Positions 50,183 through 60,273 of a DNA stretch of 64,000 nucleotides are shown here, piece after piece. Every line of letters starts with the position of its first letter. The stretch's first letter is position 1. The position numbers and the translations under genes are program-made. Below the pieces are notes generated by a model. The model was not told the origin of the DNA. It searched no databases and saw nothing but the letters and a program-made list of their open reading frames with translations. Source of the DNA: Steroidobacteraceae bacterium (GTDB lineage Bacteria; Pseudomonadota; Gammaproteobacteria; Steroidobacterales; Steroidobacteraceae); assembly GCA_017853175.1 (NCBI GenBank), contig JAFMKA010000004.1:1-64000 (forward strand). The letters are read 5' to 3'.

Positions 50183-50649
50183 ACGAACGCCCGAAACTCG
50201 GCGCCGGTCGGATCGCCGTGCTGGTTCTTCGATATCTACTCGCCGTGTTTTTTTTGGGTGCAGCGGTCAACAAATGGCGTCAGCAATACATCACCACTGA
50301 CCGCTTGTCGCAGATCTTCATGCAGCGACTCGAAGAAATCGATCCTGAATCTTTCGGGGCATGGTTCATCGAAAATATCGGGCTCCCACACTATCAACCG
50401 CTGGCTTGGCTCGTGTGCTGGGGCGAGACTCTCATCGCAGCCGGGTTGTTATTCGGCTTCATGACGCGCAGTGCAGCCGCAGGCGCCATGCTCATGATGT
50501 TTTCATTTGCGATCGGCGGTTACTACGACGCGTCCCTAATCGTGCTCGCGCTGATGTTTCTGCCTTTCGTTATCTGGCCGACTGGTCGATGGCATGGTCT
50601 CGACGCGAAGATGCATGCCCGCTATCCCAACTTATGGATGTTTCGCTGA
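50179..50649 (+). CDS. DoxX-like membrane protein
   Basis: LVLRYLLAVFFLGAAVNKW; GETLIAAGLLFGFMTRSAAAGAMLMMFSFAIGG. Confidence 0.75.
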   Translation: MNERPKLGAGRIAVLVLRYLLAVFFLGAAVNKWRQQYITTDRLSQIFMQRLEEIDPESFGAWFIENIGLPHYQPLAWLVCWGETLIAAGLLFGFMTRSAAAGAMLMMFSFAIGGYYDASLIVLALMFLPFVIWPTGRWHGLDAKMHARYPNLWMFR

Positions 50650-50667
50650 ATTCTTTGGAGATCTGTT

Positions 50668-51951
50668 ATGAGTGATCACTCAACCGGCGCCAAGTTCGGC
50701 CCGGTCCGTCTGATGCCAGGCGTCACCCGCGGGCATGTCGGCGCTTATCTTTGGGCGGCGTTCGTCAGCATCGGAATTTTCACCTACGCGACGACTCTTC
50801 AGCCGTATTTGCTCGAGGTGAATATCGGTGTGCCGGTCGGGCAGCGCGGCAGCGTGTCTGGAGACCTGCAGTTCTGGCAGGAAATCATCACCTTGATGTG
50901 TGTGGGGCTATTCGGAGCGTGGTCCGATCGGGTAGGGCGCCGAGTGGTTTATATCACCGGCTTTCTCATTACTGCGCTCGCGTATGCGGCATACCCGTTC
51001 GCGAACGATGTCGGACAGCTGCTCATCTATCGACTCATCTATGCCGTCGGAATCGCCGCGCTCGGTGGCATGTTAGCCACGGTGCTTGCGGACTATCCTG
51101 TCGATGCAGATCGAGGCAAGCTCACCGGAATCTCGTTCTTTCTCAATGCCGTAGGGGCATTGCTGTTTTTCGCCGTACTCACGCGCTTGCCGTCTTTCTA
51201 TCAAGGCTTCGGCGCTACGGAGACCGAAGCGGGGCGGTTCGCCTATCTCTCCATCGCTGCCGTATGTGTCGTGAGTGCACTCGTCATGATAGGCCTCAAG
51301 CCGGGGCGACCCGATCAGGTGGCCGAGCGACTGCCGTTGCGGACCTTGATGACTCAAGGCATCGCGGCGGGTCGTCAGCCTCGTATCGCATTGGCGTATG
51401 CCGCGTCGTTCGCAGCTCGCGCCGATCTCGTTATCGTCGCGCTGTTTTTGTCGTTATGGGTGCAAACGGCCGCCATCGCTGATGGTGCGACCGCTGCTGA
51501 AGCGTCGTCGCGTCAGGGTGCGTTATTCGGAATCGTGCAAGGCTCGGCCATGCTTTGGGCGCCGATCTTCGGCTGGATGGCCGATAAAGTGAATCGGGTC
51601 ACGCTCGTCATCATTGCGACGATACTCTCGATTGCCGGGTATGGCTGGATGGGATTCACACCCGATCCCGCGATGGGCGGAGCGGCATTCGGAGCGGCAG
51701 CGATGCTCGGGATCGGCCAAGCGAGCGGCATTCTTGCCTCTCAGGTGCTCATCGCCCAAGAGGCACCAAGTGCGATTCGAGGTGCCGTCATCGGCATGGT
51801 GGGGTTCTTTGGCGCACTCGGCATCCTCGTGATCTCGAAGATCGGGGGCTATACCTTCGACGAGTGGCGCCCTGGCTCTCCCTTCATCATCATGGCCGGA
51901 GCTAACGTCTTGCTGTTGGCGTTCGCTATTTGGGTGCGTTCGCGGCGCTGA
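50668..51951 (+). CDS. MFS transporter
   Basis: 12 TM segments; GLFGAWSDRVGRRVVYITG. Confidence 0.92.
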   Translation: MSDHSTGAKFGPVRLMPGVTRGHVGAYLWAAFVSIGIFTYATTLQPYLLEVNIGVPVGQRGSVSGDLQFWQEIITLMCVGLFGAWSDRVGRRVVYITGFLITALAYAAYPFANDVGQLLIYRLIYAVGIAALGGMLATVLADYPVDADRGKLTGISFFLNAVGALLFFAVLTRLPSFYQGFGATETEAGRFAYLSIAAVCVVSALVMIGLKPGRPDQVAERLPLRTLMTQGIAAGRQPRIALAYAASFAARADLVIVALFLSLWVQTAAIADGATAAEASSRQGALFGIVQGSAMLWAPIFGWMADKVNRVTLVIIATILSIAGYGWMGFTPDPAMGGAAFGAAAMLGIGQASGILASQVLIAQEAPSAIRGAVIGMVGFFGALGILVISKIGGYTFDEWRPGSPFIIMAGANVLLLAFAIWVRSRR

Positions 51952-53143
51952 AGCGGCTTCTCGAGAAGAGTACTGCGCCGAGGGCCAGCGAGATCGACGC
52001 CGCCACGAATGACGCACCGGCGAAATGCAGTTGCGCCATCGACAGGCTGAATAGGTGCGTCATCGTGAATGGAGTGACCAGGGCCGTGAAGCTCACGATT
52101 CCCGAGATGGCACCCTGAAGCTCGCCTTGAGCATTGGCGGGTACTTGTCTCGAGAGAATTGCCCGAATCGACGGCATGGTGAGACCGATCAGACAGGCGA
52201 TGGGCACGCTCGCGAAGAGCATCCAGGGCTCCGTTGAAAAAGCGTAGCCTAAAAAACCGATCGAACCGGCTGAAAGTCCGATTAGCGCGGAACGGTGTTC
52301 GCCGAGCTTACGGGTGAAGACGCCGACGAGACCGCCTTGTACGACGGCGGTTCCCAACCCGAGCACTGCGAGCGAGATGCCCATCTCGCGCTCCCCCCAG
52401 CCGAACTTCGCCATGGTCATCCAGGTCCAGGTCGAGGGCAGCGTATCGTGTCCGATCTGATACATGAACAAGACGAACAAGAGTAACGCCGCCCCTGGAA
52501 TCGCGCGCATCGATCGGATAGCGCCCAACACGTTCGCGCGTCGTGCCGAGAACGCGCGTCTCTGACCTTCGGGCAGCGTTTCTTTGAGAACCATTACGGC
52601 AATCAGAAAGTTGATCGCCGTGAATACTGCTGCAGCAAAGAACGGAACTCGTGGCCCATAGCCACCAAGCAAGCCTCCGACGACAGGACCTACGATGAAG
52701 CCCATACCCCAGGCTGCACCATTAAGACCAAAATATTTGGCTCTTTGATCAGGCGGAATGATATCGGCGACTACGGCATTGGCGGTCGAGAACGTTGCGC
52801 CCGCAATACCCGCGATGATTCGACCAACGAACAACCACGCTAGCGTGGGCGCGAGGCCCATGAGCACATAGTCGACCGATAGAGCCGCCAGCGATGCGAG
52901 GAGTATCGGTTTTCTGCCATAGCGATCGCTGAGATTTCCGAGGATAGGTGAAAAGATGAATTGCATCGAGGCGTAGGCGAGCGTGAGCCAGCCTGCGATC
53001 GGCGCGGCATCAGCGAGCGATGCTCCCGATAGTTGCATGACGAGTTGAGGTGCAACGGGAATGATGATTCCGATGCCCATCGAATCGATGAACAAAGCCA
53101 TCGCTACGATGGGTAGCATGCGTCGTCTTGGATCTGTGGTCAT
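51926..53143 (-). CDS. MFS transporter of the TCR/Tet family
   Basis: MALFIDSMGIGIIIPVAPQLVMQL; ILGNLSDRYGRKPILLASL; 26-bp convergent overlap with the upstream MFS gene. Confidence 0.9.
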   Translation of the reverse strand: MTTDPRRRMLPIVAMALFIDSMGIGIIIPVAPQLVMQLSGASLADAAPIAGWLTLAYASMQFIFSPILGNLSDRYGRKPILLASLAALSVDYVLMGLAPTLAWLFVGRIIAGIAGATFSTANAVVADIIPPDQRAKYFGLNGAAWGMGFIVGPVVGGLLGGYGPRVPFFAAAVFTAINFLIAVMVLKETLPEGQRRAFSARRANVLGAIRSMRAIPGAALLLFVLFMYQIGHDTLPSTWTWMTMAKFGWGEREMGISLAVLGLGTAVVQGGLVGVFTRKLGEHRSALIGLSAGSIGFLGYAFSTEPWMLFASVPIACLIGLTMPSIRAILSRQVPANAQGELQGAISGIVSFTALVTPFTMTHLFSLSMAQLHFAGASFVAASISLALGAVLFSRSRFSAANAPK

Positions 53144-54219
53144 GTCAAACCCCGTCCCTTTGAGGCTCGGTATCGCTGCACCATCTCGAGCGCTGATCGC
53201 TCGGATGGCGGAAGCTCGATGTCACTGCAGGAGATAGGCGTGGTTCGCTGGCCCCAACGCAAAAGATGCGCGCAAAAGGTGAGGCCTCCGCCAAATGCCG
53301 GCATCAGCAGCAGTGAGCCAGGTTGAACTCGCCCGTCTTCTAGCGCTTCGCACAAAGCCACGGGTACGGTTGCAGCCGACATATTGCCGTAGCGACTGAC
53401 GCTGACGTAAACGCGGTCCATTGAAATTCCGGCACGCTTGGCGACGGCTTCGATGATGCGCAAATTAGCTTGATGAGGGACGGCAAGATCGACGTCACTC
53501 GCCGCGAAGCCCGAACGCGTCAAGACATCTTCGCTCGCGAGGCCCATGCCATTAACGGCTTTCTTGAAGATTTCCTGGCCTTCGAATTGCCACTCGGTCG
53601 AGCCGAGCATCCGACCTTGATGAACGTAGGCGCCGCCGATGCCATGGATGCGAAGGATTTCGCGTGACTCGCCATAGCAGCCGAGCTTTTCGAGTAGCAA
53701 GCCTTCGTCTTTATCGGTGGCTTGCAGGACCACTGCGGCACAGCCGTCACCGAAAAGCACCGACACGTTACGATCGTCCCAGTCCATATAAGGGGAGATC
53801 AGTTCGCCGCCGACGACCAGCGCGTTACGGACGACCCCACTTTTGATCATTGCCGCAGCTGTCGACAGACCGTAAAGAAAGCTCGTGCATGCAGTATTGA
53901 CGTCCATGGCACCACAGCCATCGGCGCCTAAACGAGCTTGGAGTCCCGATGCCATGTTAGGGCATTGATCGTCATGGGTTGTGGTGCCGAAGACGATGAG
54001 GTCGAGATCTTTGCCTTGGAGACCGGCACAGGCGAGCGCCCGGCTCGCAGCAACATGAGCCATGTCACCGAGCGAGACGTGCGAGATCCGTCTTTCCTTG
54101 ATTCCGGTTCGAGAGGTGATCCACTCGTCCGTCGTCTCGAGGAAGGTCGCGATATCTGCGTTGCTGAGCACGGCCGGCGGCAAGCATTTGCCCCAGCCCG
54201 TTATGGTTGCATTCAACAT
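53140..54219 (-). CDS. 3-oxoacyl-ACP synthase III (FabH-like)
   Basis: ETTDEWITSRTGIKERRI; catalytic Cys NTACTSFLYG, His VPHQANLRI, Asn YGNMSAATVP. Confidence 0.94.
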   Translation of the reverse strand: MLNATITGWGKCLPPAVLSNADIATFLETTDEWITSRTGIKERRISHVSLGDMAHVAASRALACAGLQGKDLDLIVFGTTTHDDQCPNMASGLQARLGADGCGAMDVNTACTSFLYGLSTAAAMIKSGVVRNALVVGGELISPYMDWDDRNVSVLFGDGCAAVVLQATDKDEGLLLEKLGCYGESREILRIHGIGGAYVHQGRMLGSTEWQFEGQEIFKKAVNGMGLASEDVLTRSGFAASDVDLAVPHQANLRIIEAVAKRAGISMDRVYVSVSRYGNMSAATVPVALCEALEDGRVQPGSLLLMPAFGGGLTFCAHLLRWGQRTTPISCSDIELPPSERSALEMVQRYRASKGRGLT

Positions 54220-54352
54220 AAGCCCCCCGTGGCGCGAGGATACCCCGGTTTGTCGTTTCCGTCAGTCGGCCATGTGAAACGAAGGTTTTGGCAATCAAGG
54301 AACTGACGCAGCTATCGTCGAAGCGCCCACGAACGAAAGGGGGGATTTCGAT

Positions 54353-54886
54353 ATGTGGATGCCGCCGCTCGAAGACGCTTGGCAAGGGAAGGTGCAGTTT
54401 TACGAACTGCTGTTTGGCACATGGACCGCCTATGCATTTCTCGTTGCGCTTTGGCAGAGCGTTCTTAAAGAGCCTCTCGACGAGTGGCGTTACGCCTTGC
54501 TGACGTTCTTCGGTGCAGGGGCGTTCTGGGTCAATCATTACTTCCAGCAATCACCGTTGTGGTTAGTGTTGATCAATCTCTACACAGTGTTTTTTCTGGT
54601 CTCTTGGTGGACTATCGCGATTCGCGGACGACAGCGCTCTGGCGCTTGGAAATTCGCTGCGTTGATCAGCGCCGTGGTCTACACAATCGCGTTCATCATG
54701 TTCGAGCAACTGTCTCGCTATGGGGTCGAGCATTGGGGCATGCACGAGTTTTGCTGGATGTCGCTCTCATTCCTCGGGTTCTGGTGGCTGATTGTTTGGC
54801 GGTCACGATCGACCGTGAAGCCGAAGCTGATCGCAGAGAGCCCTTATCCGAAGCCTCAGTGGCGCGGTGCAGGCGGAAACATCTAA
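54353..54886 (+). CDS. Hypothetical membrane protein
   Basis: Several hydrophobic segments; no family recognised. Confidence 0.7.
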   Translation: MWMPPLEDAWQGKVQFYELLFGTWTAYAFLVALWQSVLKEPLDEWRYALLTFFGAGAFWVNHYFQQSPLWLVLINLYTVFFLVSWWTIAIRGRQRSGAWKFAALISAVVYTIAFIMFEQLSRYGVEHWGMHEFCWMSLSFLGFWWLIVWRSRSTVKPKLIAESPYPKPQWRGAGGNI

Positions 54887-54899
54887 TCGTGTCGCCCGA

Positions 54900-56408
54900 T
54901 TAAGCCGACGCGAGAACCTCTAGCGATACGCGTTCGCCTGATTCGAACGCCGCTTCCATGCCGCGGCTTCCGACGGCCGTGTGCTCGCCACAGAAGAAAA
55001 GTCGTTTGTGCGGCTTGGCGATGGACGCGCGCAACTCTCGAACTTGTCCGGGTTGGAAGATCGCCCAGTCGCCCGCCGAGAACGGATCGGCGCTCCATGA
55101 GTGTACGGCCCCAACGCGCAGCAAGCCTTTCGCGGCGGGGCGAAGGCGCTCGAACTCCGACACGATCAGACGTGAACTCTCCTCGGGGCCCAGCCGGTCG
55201 AGATACTGAGCGTTGAGTCCGCGAGCCCAGACCGTGAGGCTCGTCACTTCGTCGTCCGTCTTGCCGAATTTTTGAGCCAGCACCATACCGAGCGGCCCGT
55301 CCGTCCACATCGACGGAGACAGTCCGTCATCGAGCCAGAAAGGACGCTTTGCGATCAGATGATATTGGGTGATCGGAATGTAGCCGAGTGACTGAATCGC
55401 CTTGTATTGCAGGGGCTCCGGAAGAGGGTCGATGGCCACGTGACGCAGCGTCGAAAACGGCATCGAGCAAACGACCGATTTCGCCTTATAGCTTCGACCG
55501 TCGCTACAGGTCACCTTCGCGCCTGTGTCGGTGACCTCGATCGCTGTCACGCGTCGATTGAATAGTAGATCGCCTTTCAGCTTTTTAGCCATGGCGATAG
55601 GCAGCTTTTGATTGCCGCCTTTGAAGGCTCCGATGAGTACGCCCGGCGGGACGCCCGCTGCAGGAACTCCGGTGGATACATTTGAGGCGCCCGTACGAGA
55701 AAACGCAGAAACGCCACCGCGATTGACTGCCATCCAGTGGTCTGCGTAAGCCTGTTGCAGCAGTGAGACATCGCGTGATGTCGTGCCATAGGCGATGTTG
55801 GTGTCGAAGCCGAGCTGGATCATCGCGTCCGTCGCACCGTGCGACGTCAAGAAGTCGTGTACCGAGATATCGTACTGAGCGTATTTCGGGTCATGCCAGT
55901 TTTCGAGATCGCGAAACGGCATGTGCTGCCTGAACATCGCGTCGCCCCAACTCCAAGGCGGAAGTTTTCGCAACTCACCCGCAAACGGATTTTTCGGATG
56001 CATCGCCCAATCTTTGAGCGGTACACGCTCACCCCCGATGAATAACTCCTGGCCTGAGCGATTGGAAAAGAGTCGAGGTGCCAGATTGACCACTTCGATG
56101 TTGTGTCGTGCCGCCGCCGCGATGCAGCGGCCATACGCATTGGCGATGGTATTGCCGCCGACTTCCGGGTGGCCTGGTAAATCGAACAAGGTATAGACCC
56201 GACCGCCTACTCGGTTGCGTCCCTCGAGTACGAGGACAGAAAGCCCGTTCTCTTCGAGGGTGAGTGCGGCTTCAAGCCCTGAGAGCCCGGCACCGATGAC
56301 GATGACATCGGGATCACCGGAGCCGGACGCATGGACGATCGGTGAGAGTCCGGCGATGGCGCTCGAAACCGCAGTGGAGGCGACGAATTCCCGGCGATTC
56401 ATGGGCAT
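54900..56408 (-). CDS. FAD-dependent flavin amine oxidase with Tat-like leader
   Basis: MNRREFVASTAVSSAIAGL; VIVIGAGLSGLEAALTLEENGLSVLVLEGRNRVGGRVYTL; FFCGEHTAVGSRGMEAAFESG. Confidence 0.93.
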   Translation of the reverse strand: MPMNRREFVASTAVSSAIAGLSPIVHASGSGDPDVIVIGAGLSGLEAALTLEENGLSVLVLEGRNRVGGRVYTLFDLPGHPEVGGNTIANAYGRCIAAAARHNIEVVNLAPRLFSNRSGQELFIGGERVPLKDWAMHPKNPFAGELRKLPPWSWGDAMFRQHMPFRDLENWHDPKYAQYDISVHDFLTSHGATDAMIQLGFDTNIAYGTTSRDVSLLQQAYADHWMAVNRGGVSAFSRTGASNVSTGVPAAGVPPGVLIGAFKGGNQKLPIAMAKKLKGDLLFNRRVTAIEVTDTGAKVTCSDGRSYKAKSVVCSMPFSTLRHVAIDPLPEPLQYKAIQSLGYIPITQYHLIAKRPFWLDDGLSPSMWTDGPLGMVLAQKFGKTDDEVTSLTVWARGLNAQYLDRLGPEESSRLIVSEFERLRPAAKGLLRVGAVHSWSADPFSAGDWAIFQPGQVRELRASIAKPHKRLFFCGEHTAVGSRGMEAAFESGERVSLEVLASA

Positions 56409-56426
56409 GGCTCTTCTCCCGTGGAC

Positions 56427-57485
56427 TCAGCGCATTCGACAGATATGGAGTTTAGGCTCGGTGATGGATCCGATATATAGGCGTCCGCCGAAGGCCGCAC
56501 CGACACTTCCGGCGGAAATGGCGGATCCGTCATTGACATAGATCGGCGTCAGGACGCCCGAAGCATAGCGAAGGATCGTGGTCGGGGCGCGGTGTGAGGC
56601 GTCTCCGAAATGTCGTATCAGATCGAGAAGTTTTGCGTGAGTAGCGATCCAGAGCGCTCCGTCTGCATCGACATTGATATTGTCAGGAGAGCCGTCGATC
56701 TCGATGTGCTCTCTAAAAACGAGTTCTCCGGTGAGAGGGTTGCGCGTATACACCGAAATTCGTTTTCCGAGAGTCTCCGCCACATACACCGTAAGACCGT
56801 CCGGAGAAAGGCCCATGCCGACCGCACTTTTGAGCCCATCGGCGGCGATCGTCATCGTTTCGCCATCAAAATAAACGACTTTTGAGAGCCCGCGGCGAAA
56901 CAGCGATTCAGCGATGCGTTGGAAAATGCCGGTGGCGCCTTTGTCATTTGCAACGTAAAACTGTTGCGGTCCGACTGCAACGATGGCGTTCGGCGAAACG
57001 AGCAATGGATCGCGGACCGATCCGACATGTGCAAATCGGTTATCAGCATCTTGCTCAAAAATCTCTACGACATGATCTTCACCTTCAGGATGACTGATCA
57101 CGAACAACCGTTGTTTGCCGTCGCCCATGCGATAAAGCGACATACCGTGAGGCCTGAACCCCGACGGCGCCGATGAAAGCGCAGGCTCGGCTCTTAGCGG
57201 ATCGGCAACCAGATCGACTTGAAGCACCGTTCCTTTGACGTCATTACCCTCGACGAGGCTGCGACGATTGAGAGAGGAGAGATAGGCGATGCTTCGATTA
57301 CGATCGATCTGGATATCCTCGGCGCTGGCGTTGAGCGATAGCGTGCTGCAGGCCCCGGGCGATCGATTGCGGAGGTCACGGAACTGGCCACCGAATGACA
57401 TGAACTCGAGCGTGAAGAGACCGACGACGACCACAAAAACGGCCACGACGATAAGCGTTCTTTTCTGCCAGGTTTTCACGAACAC
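56427..57485 (-). CDS. SMP-30/paraoxonase-like beta-propeller protein, membrane-anchored
   Basis: N-terminal TM; PNAIVAVGPQQFYVANDKGAT; GMGLSPDGLTVYVAETLGKRISVY; DNINVDADGALWIATH. Confidence 0.85.
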   Translation of the reverse strand: MFVKTWQKRTLIVVAVFVVVVGLFTLEFMSFGGQFRDLRNRSPGACSTLSLNASAEDIQIDRNRSIAYLSSLNRRSLVEGNDVKGTVLQVDLVADPLRAEPALSSAPSGFRPHGMSLYRMGDGKQRLFVISHPEGEDHVVEIFEQDADNRFAHVGSVRDPLLVSPNAIVAVGPQQFYVANDKGATGIFQRIAESLFRRGLSKVVYFDGETMTIAADGLKSAVGMGLSPDGLTVYVAETLGKRISVYTRNPLTGELVFREHIEIDGSPDNINVDADGALWIATHAKLLDLIRHFGDASHRAPTTILRYASGVLTPIYVNDGSAISAGSVGAAFGGRLYIGSITEPKLHICRMR

Positions 57486-57537
57486 GAGACCCCTAAAACG
57501 TACTGATAGACGAGTTGAATCGATTCTAACGCCATGG

Positions 57538-58740
57538 TCAGTCGATCGAGGCAGCAGCCCGAAGCCCTTCGATCATGGCCGTCCGTAGAAGATACTGCTT
57601 TGCACGGTCAGGATCTGCCGCGATGGATCTCATCTCCGCCTGGCGAGCGAGGCGACTGTCACGATCGGCCTCCTCGAGCATCTGCTTGTTTGCGATAGTT
57701 TGCGCCTGCAGATAACGCTCAGCGACGGTACGCCTTTGTCGGTCATACCGATCGAGAGAAGTGTCTCGACCGCTCTCGATGGCTTCGGCAAGATACCCCG
57801 CGAGTGAGTGCGCATCATGGATCCCGAAGTTGAGGCCCATGCCGCCGAGCGGATTATTGACATGTGCAGCGTCTCCGGCGAGTACGACTCGCCCTTTGCG
57901 ATAGGTCGCAGCAACTCGTTGGTGTACCGCGTACAGGTTCACGTGCACGACTCTTCCCGAAACACTCTCAGGCACGAATTGAGCGAGTCGTGTCATCGCA
58001 CGTACCGGATCGAGTAAATCGGCCTCATTCTCGTCGGGCTTAGTCGGAAACACGCAGCGCCAGATCCCGCGCCCATGGTCACCCGGTACCTTGAACGTCG
58101 CAGCCCATTCCACGGGATCCATGGTGTATGAGCTGTAGGCGTACCCCAGAGACTCGAAGTCGAAGGTCGTCGTGATCACGAGAAAGCGTTCAGGCCACGT
58201 GAATCCATTGAATTCGATATTCTGACTTTTACGAACGATGCTGCGTCCGCCATCCGCGCCGACGAGATACGTCCCTGAAAGATACTCGCGCCGCCCATCC
58301 GTGTGGCTTAGCCCGATACGCACCTGTGATGCGTTCTGAGTCACTTCATCCACGGTCGCGCCATGAATAATCGTTGCCAGCGGCGAATTTACGACGCGTC
58401 GCTGCATCATGCCGACGAGCTTGTGCTGCTCGCATTGGAGTCGGTAAGGATACGGGGTGTCCGCCGAGAGCAGCCCGAGATCAAACTCTGCGACGAGTCC
58501 TTCGCGTCGATCACGGAACTGCCATCGCGGCGCGACGATACCCTGCGAATGCAGATCGTCCGTGACGCCGCTCGGTGCAAGCATCTCTAGTGTCGGAGGA
58601 TGATAGGTCGCGGCGCGCGGATCGGCATGCGGCTCAATGCTGCGCTCGATCACCGTGACGGCGACGCCTCGCTGAATCAAAAAGAGCGCGGTCGCCATTC
58701 CACTCGGGCCGCCTCCGGCGATCAGCACGCGCTCGCTCAT
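57538..58740 (-). CDS. FAD-dependent monooxygenase (aromatic hydroxylase family)
   Basis: VLIAGGGPSGMATALFLIQRGVAVTVIER; YLVGADGGRSIVRK; GRVVLAGDAAHVNNPLGGMGLNFGIHDAHSLAGYL. Confidence 0.94.
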   Translation of the reverse strand: MSERVLIAGGGPSGMATALFLIQRGVAVTVIERSIEPHADPRAATYHPPTLEMLAPSGVTDDLHSQGIVAPRWQFRDRREGLVAEFDLGLLSADTPYPYRLQCEQHKLVGMMQRRVVNSPLATIIHGATVDEVTQNASQVRIGLSHTDGRREYLSGTYLVGADGGRSIVRKSQNIEFNGFTWPERFLVITTTFDFESLGYAYSSYTMDPVEWAATFKVPGDHGRGIWRCVFPTKPDENEADLLDPVRAMTRLAQFVPESVSGRVVHVNLYAVHQRVAATYRKGRVVLAGDAAHVNNPLGGMGLNFGIHDAHSLAGYLAEAIESGRDTSLDRYDRQRRTVAERYLQAQTIANKQMLEEADRDSRLARQAEMRSIAADPDRAKQYLLRTAMIEGLRAAASID

Positions 58741-58752
58741 AGCGTCATATCT

Positions 58753-59496
58753 TCAGAACTCTTCTAAGGTTCGGCCGCAGCCATGGATTCGGTCTTCGAT
58801 GCCGCAACGTCGCAAGGCATCCCAATAGGTGATCGCATTGATTGCGAGCACGGGCTTGCCGAAAGATCGTTCCGCTTCGGCGCAGACGTCTATCGCAGCG
58901 AGGTTGGTACCCACCTGCACGATAGCGTCGACGTCATCACCATCCAGCGCATTCAAGGTGTCGATAACGTGTTGTCGCGTCGTATGAGCAATTTGCACTG
59001 GCGACGGACATTTGAGACCGATGAGCCGCGGAATCAAAAACCCTGCGTCCTCGAAGTATCGGCGAACTTGCTCGTCGCCTCTCGGCTGGTGAGGCGTGAG
59101 TACGGCGATCGACTTCGCGCCATACTTTCTCAGTGCGGCGACCGTCGCCGTCGACCCCATCGATACGCCGACTCCTGCGCGCTCAGTGAGTTCGCGCTGC
59201 AACTCGTCCGCAGCGGCGACACCGCCCCAAAATGCCTCCAAGGCAACGCCCATGATCACGTGGGTTGGCTGACAAGTCATGATCTGATCGATGGCCGTTC
59301 TCATTCCGTCACGCATCGCTTGTACGTGTTCCAAGAACGCCTGATCGCTGGTGAGCGGTCTTTCTTTGATGCTGATACGTCCAGTCTGGTTGGTCACCCC
59401 GGGAGGTCTCAGCATTTCCGATTCCGGCTGGCAACTGGTGTTGGTCGAGGGAACGACGATCGCAATACGCGCTCGATGGCCGAGTTGATCCGTCAT
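58753..59496 (-). CDS. Asp/Glu racemase superfamily protein (maleate isomerase / arylmalonate decarboxylase-like)
   Basis: RIAIVVPSTNTSCQPESEML; SMGSTATVAALRKYGAKSIAVLTPH; VQVGTNLAAIDVCAEAERSFGKPVLAINAITYWDALR. Confidence 0.9.
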   Translation of the reverse strand: MTDQLGHRARIAIVVPSTNTSCQPESEMLRPPGVTNQTGRISIKERPLTSDQAFLEHVQAMRDGMRTAIDQIMTCQPTHVIMGVALEAFWGGVAAADELQRELTERAGVGVSMGSTATVAALRKYGAKSIAVLTPHQPRGDEQVRRYFEDAGFLIPRLIGLKCPSPVQIAHTTRQHVIDTLNALDGDDVDAIVQVGTNLAAIDVCAEAERSFGKPVLAINAITYWDALRRCGIEDRIHGCGRTLEEF

Positions 59497-60266
59497 ACGG
59501 TGATGGATGTTCCGGTGAGGTAGCTGGATAAATTTGAAGCGAAAAACGCTACGTAGTCCGCGACGTCTTCGGGAGCGGCTAGTTCGCGCACACCTGAACG
59601 CTCGAGAAACGCTGCGGTGGCTTGTTCGGGCGTCACTCCGCTGCGCTCGGCCTCGGCCTTCATCAAGGCATCGAGTCGAGGTGAGCGAACGGGTCCTGGA
59701 CTTACGGCATTAATCGTGACGCCTCGCGGTTTCAGCTCATCCGCCAAGCCGCGGACGATGGTGAGAAGCGCTGCGTTGGCAGCCGCGCCGGGCAGCATAC
59801 GAGGGTCGGGTTTCTCAGCAGAGTTTCCTGCAACGATGACGATGCGCCCACGATTTGACTGCGTCATGCGTGCCGAGACAGAGCGCAGAATTCGCAGTGT
59901 GCCAAACAGTTTAACTTCGAGATTGCGCTGCCACGCAGCGTCGTCGAGTTCCCAAAAAATTCCGCCTTGCGAAGCGCCTGCAGCCGAGATGAATACGTCG
60001 ATACCGCCGAGATCTTTTTCGGCGGTGTCGATGGCGGTGTCGATCGATGGCTGTTGCCCGAGATCACACTGAACGACAAGATGGCGACGCCCACTCGCTG
60101 AGTTGGGTAAGCCGTCGGCGACAGCCTTCATTGCTTCAATGTTTCGTCCGAGCAGTGCGAGATGCGTGCCTTCATCAGCGAGCTTTCGTGCGATCGCACG
60201 ACCTAAGGTTCCATTCGCCCCGCAAAGGACGATACGGTGATCCGAGAGTTGAAGATCCTCGGACAT
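59493..60266 (-). CDS. SDR family oxidoreductase
   Basis: Start MSEDLQLSDHRIVLCGANGTLGRAIARKLADEG; GVTINAVSPGPVRSPRLD; 4-bp overlap with next gene. Confidence 0.92.
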   Translation of the reverse strand: MSEDLQLSDHRIVLCGANGTLGRAIARKLADEGTHLALLGRNIEAMKAVADGLPNSASGRRHLVVQCDLGQQPSIDTAIDTAEKDLGGIDVFISAAGASQGGIFWELDDAAWQRNLEVKLFGTLRILRSVSARMTQSNRGRIVIVAGNSAEKPDPRMLPGAAANAALLTIVRGLADELKPRGVTINAVSPGPVRSPRLDALMKAEAERSGVTPEQATAAFLERSGVRELAAPEDVADYVAFFASNLSSYLTGTSITV

Positions 60267-60273
60267 GAGTCGA

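Noticed and set aside
51926-53143. Tetracycline resistance determinant
   Set aside because: TCR/Tet-family MFS resemblance does not establish resistance; no tetR or mobile context, so called only as a transporter.
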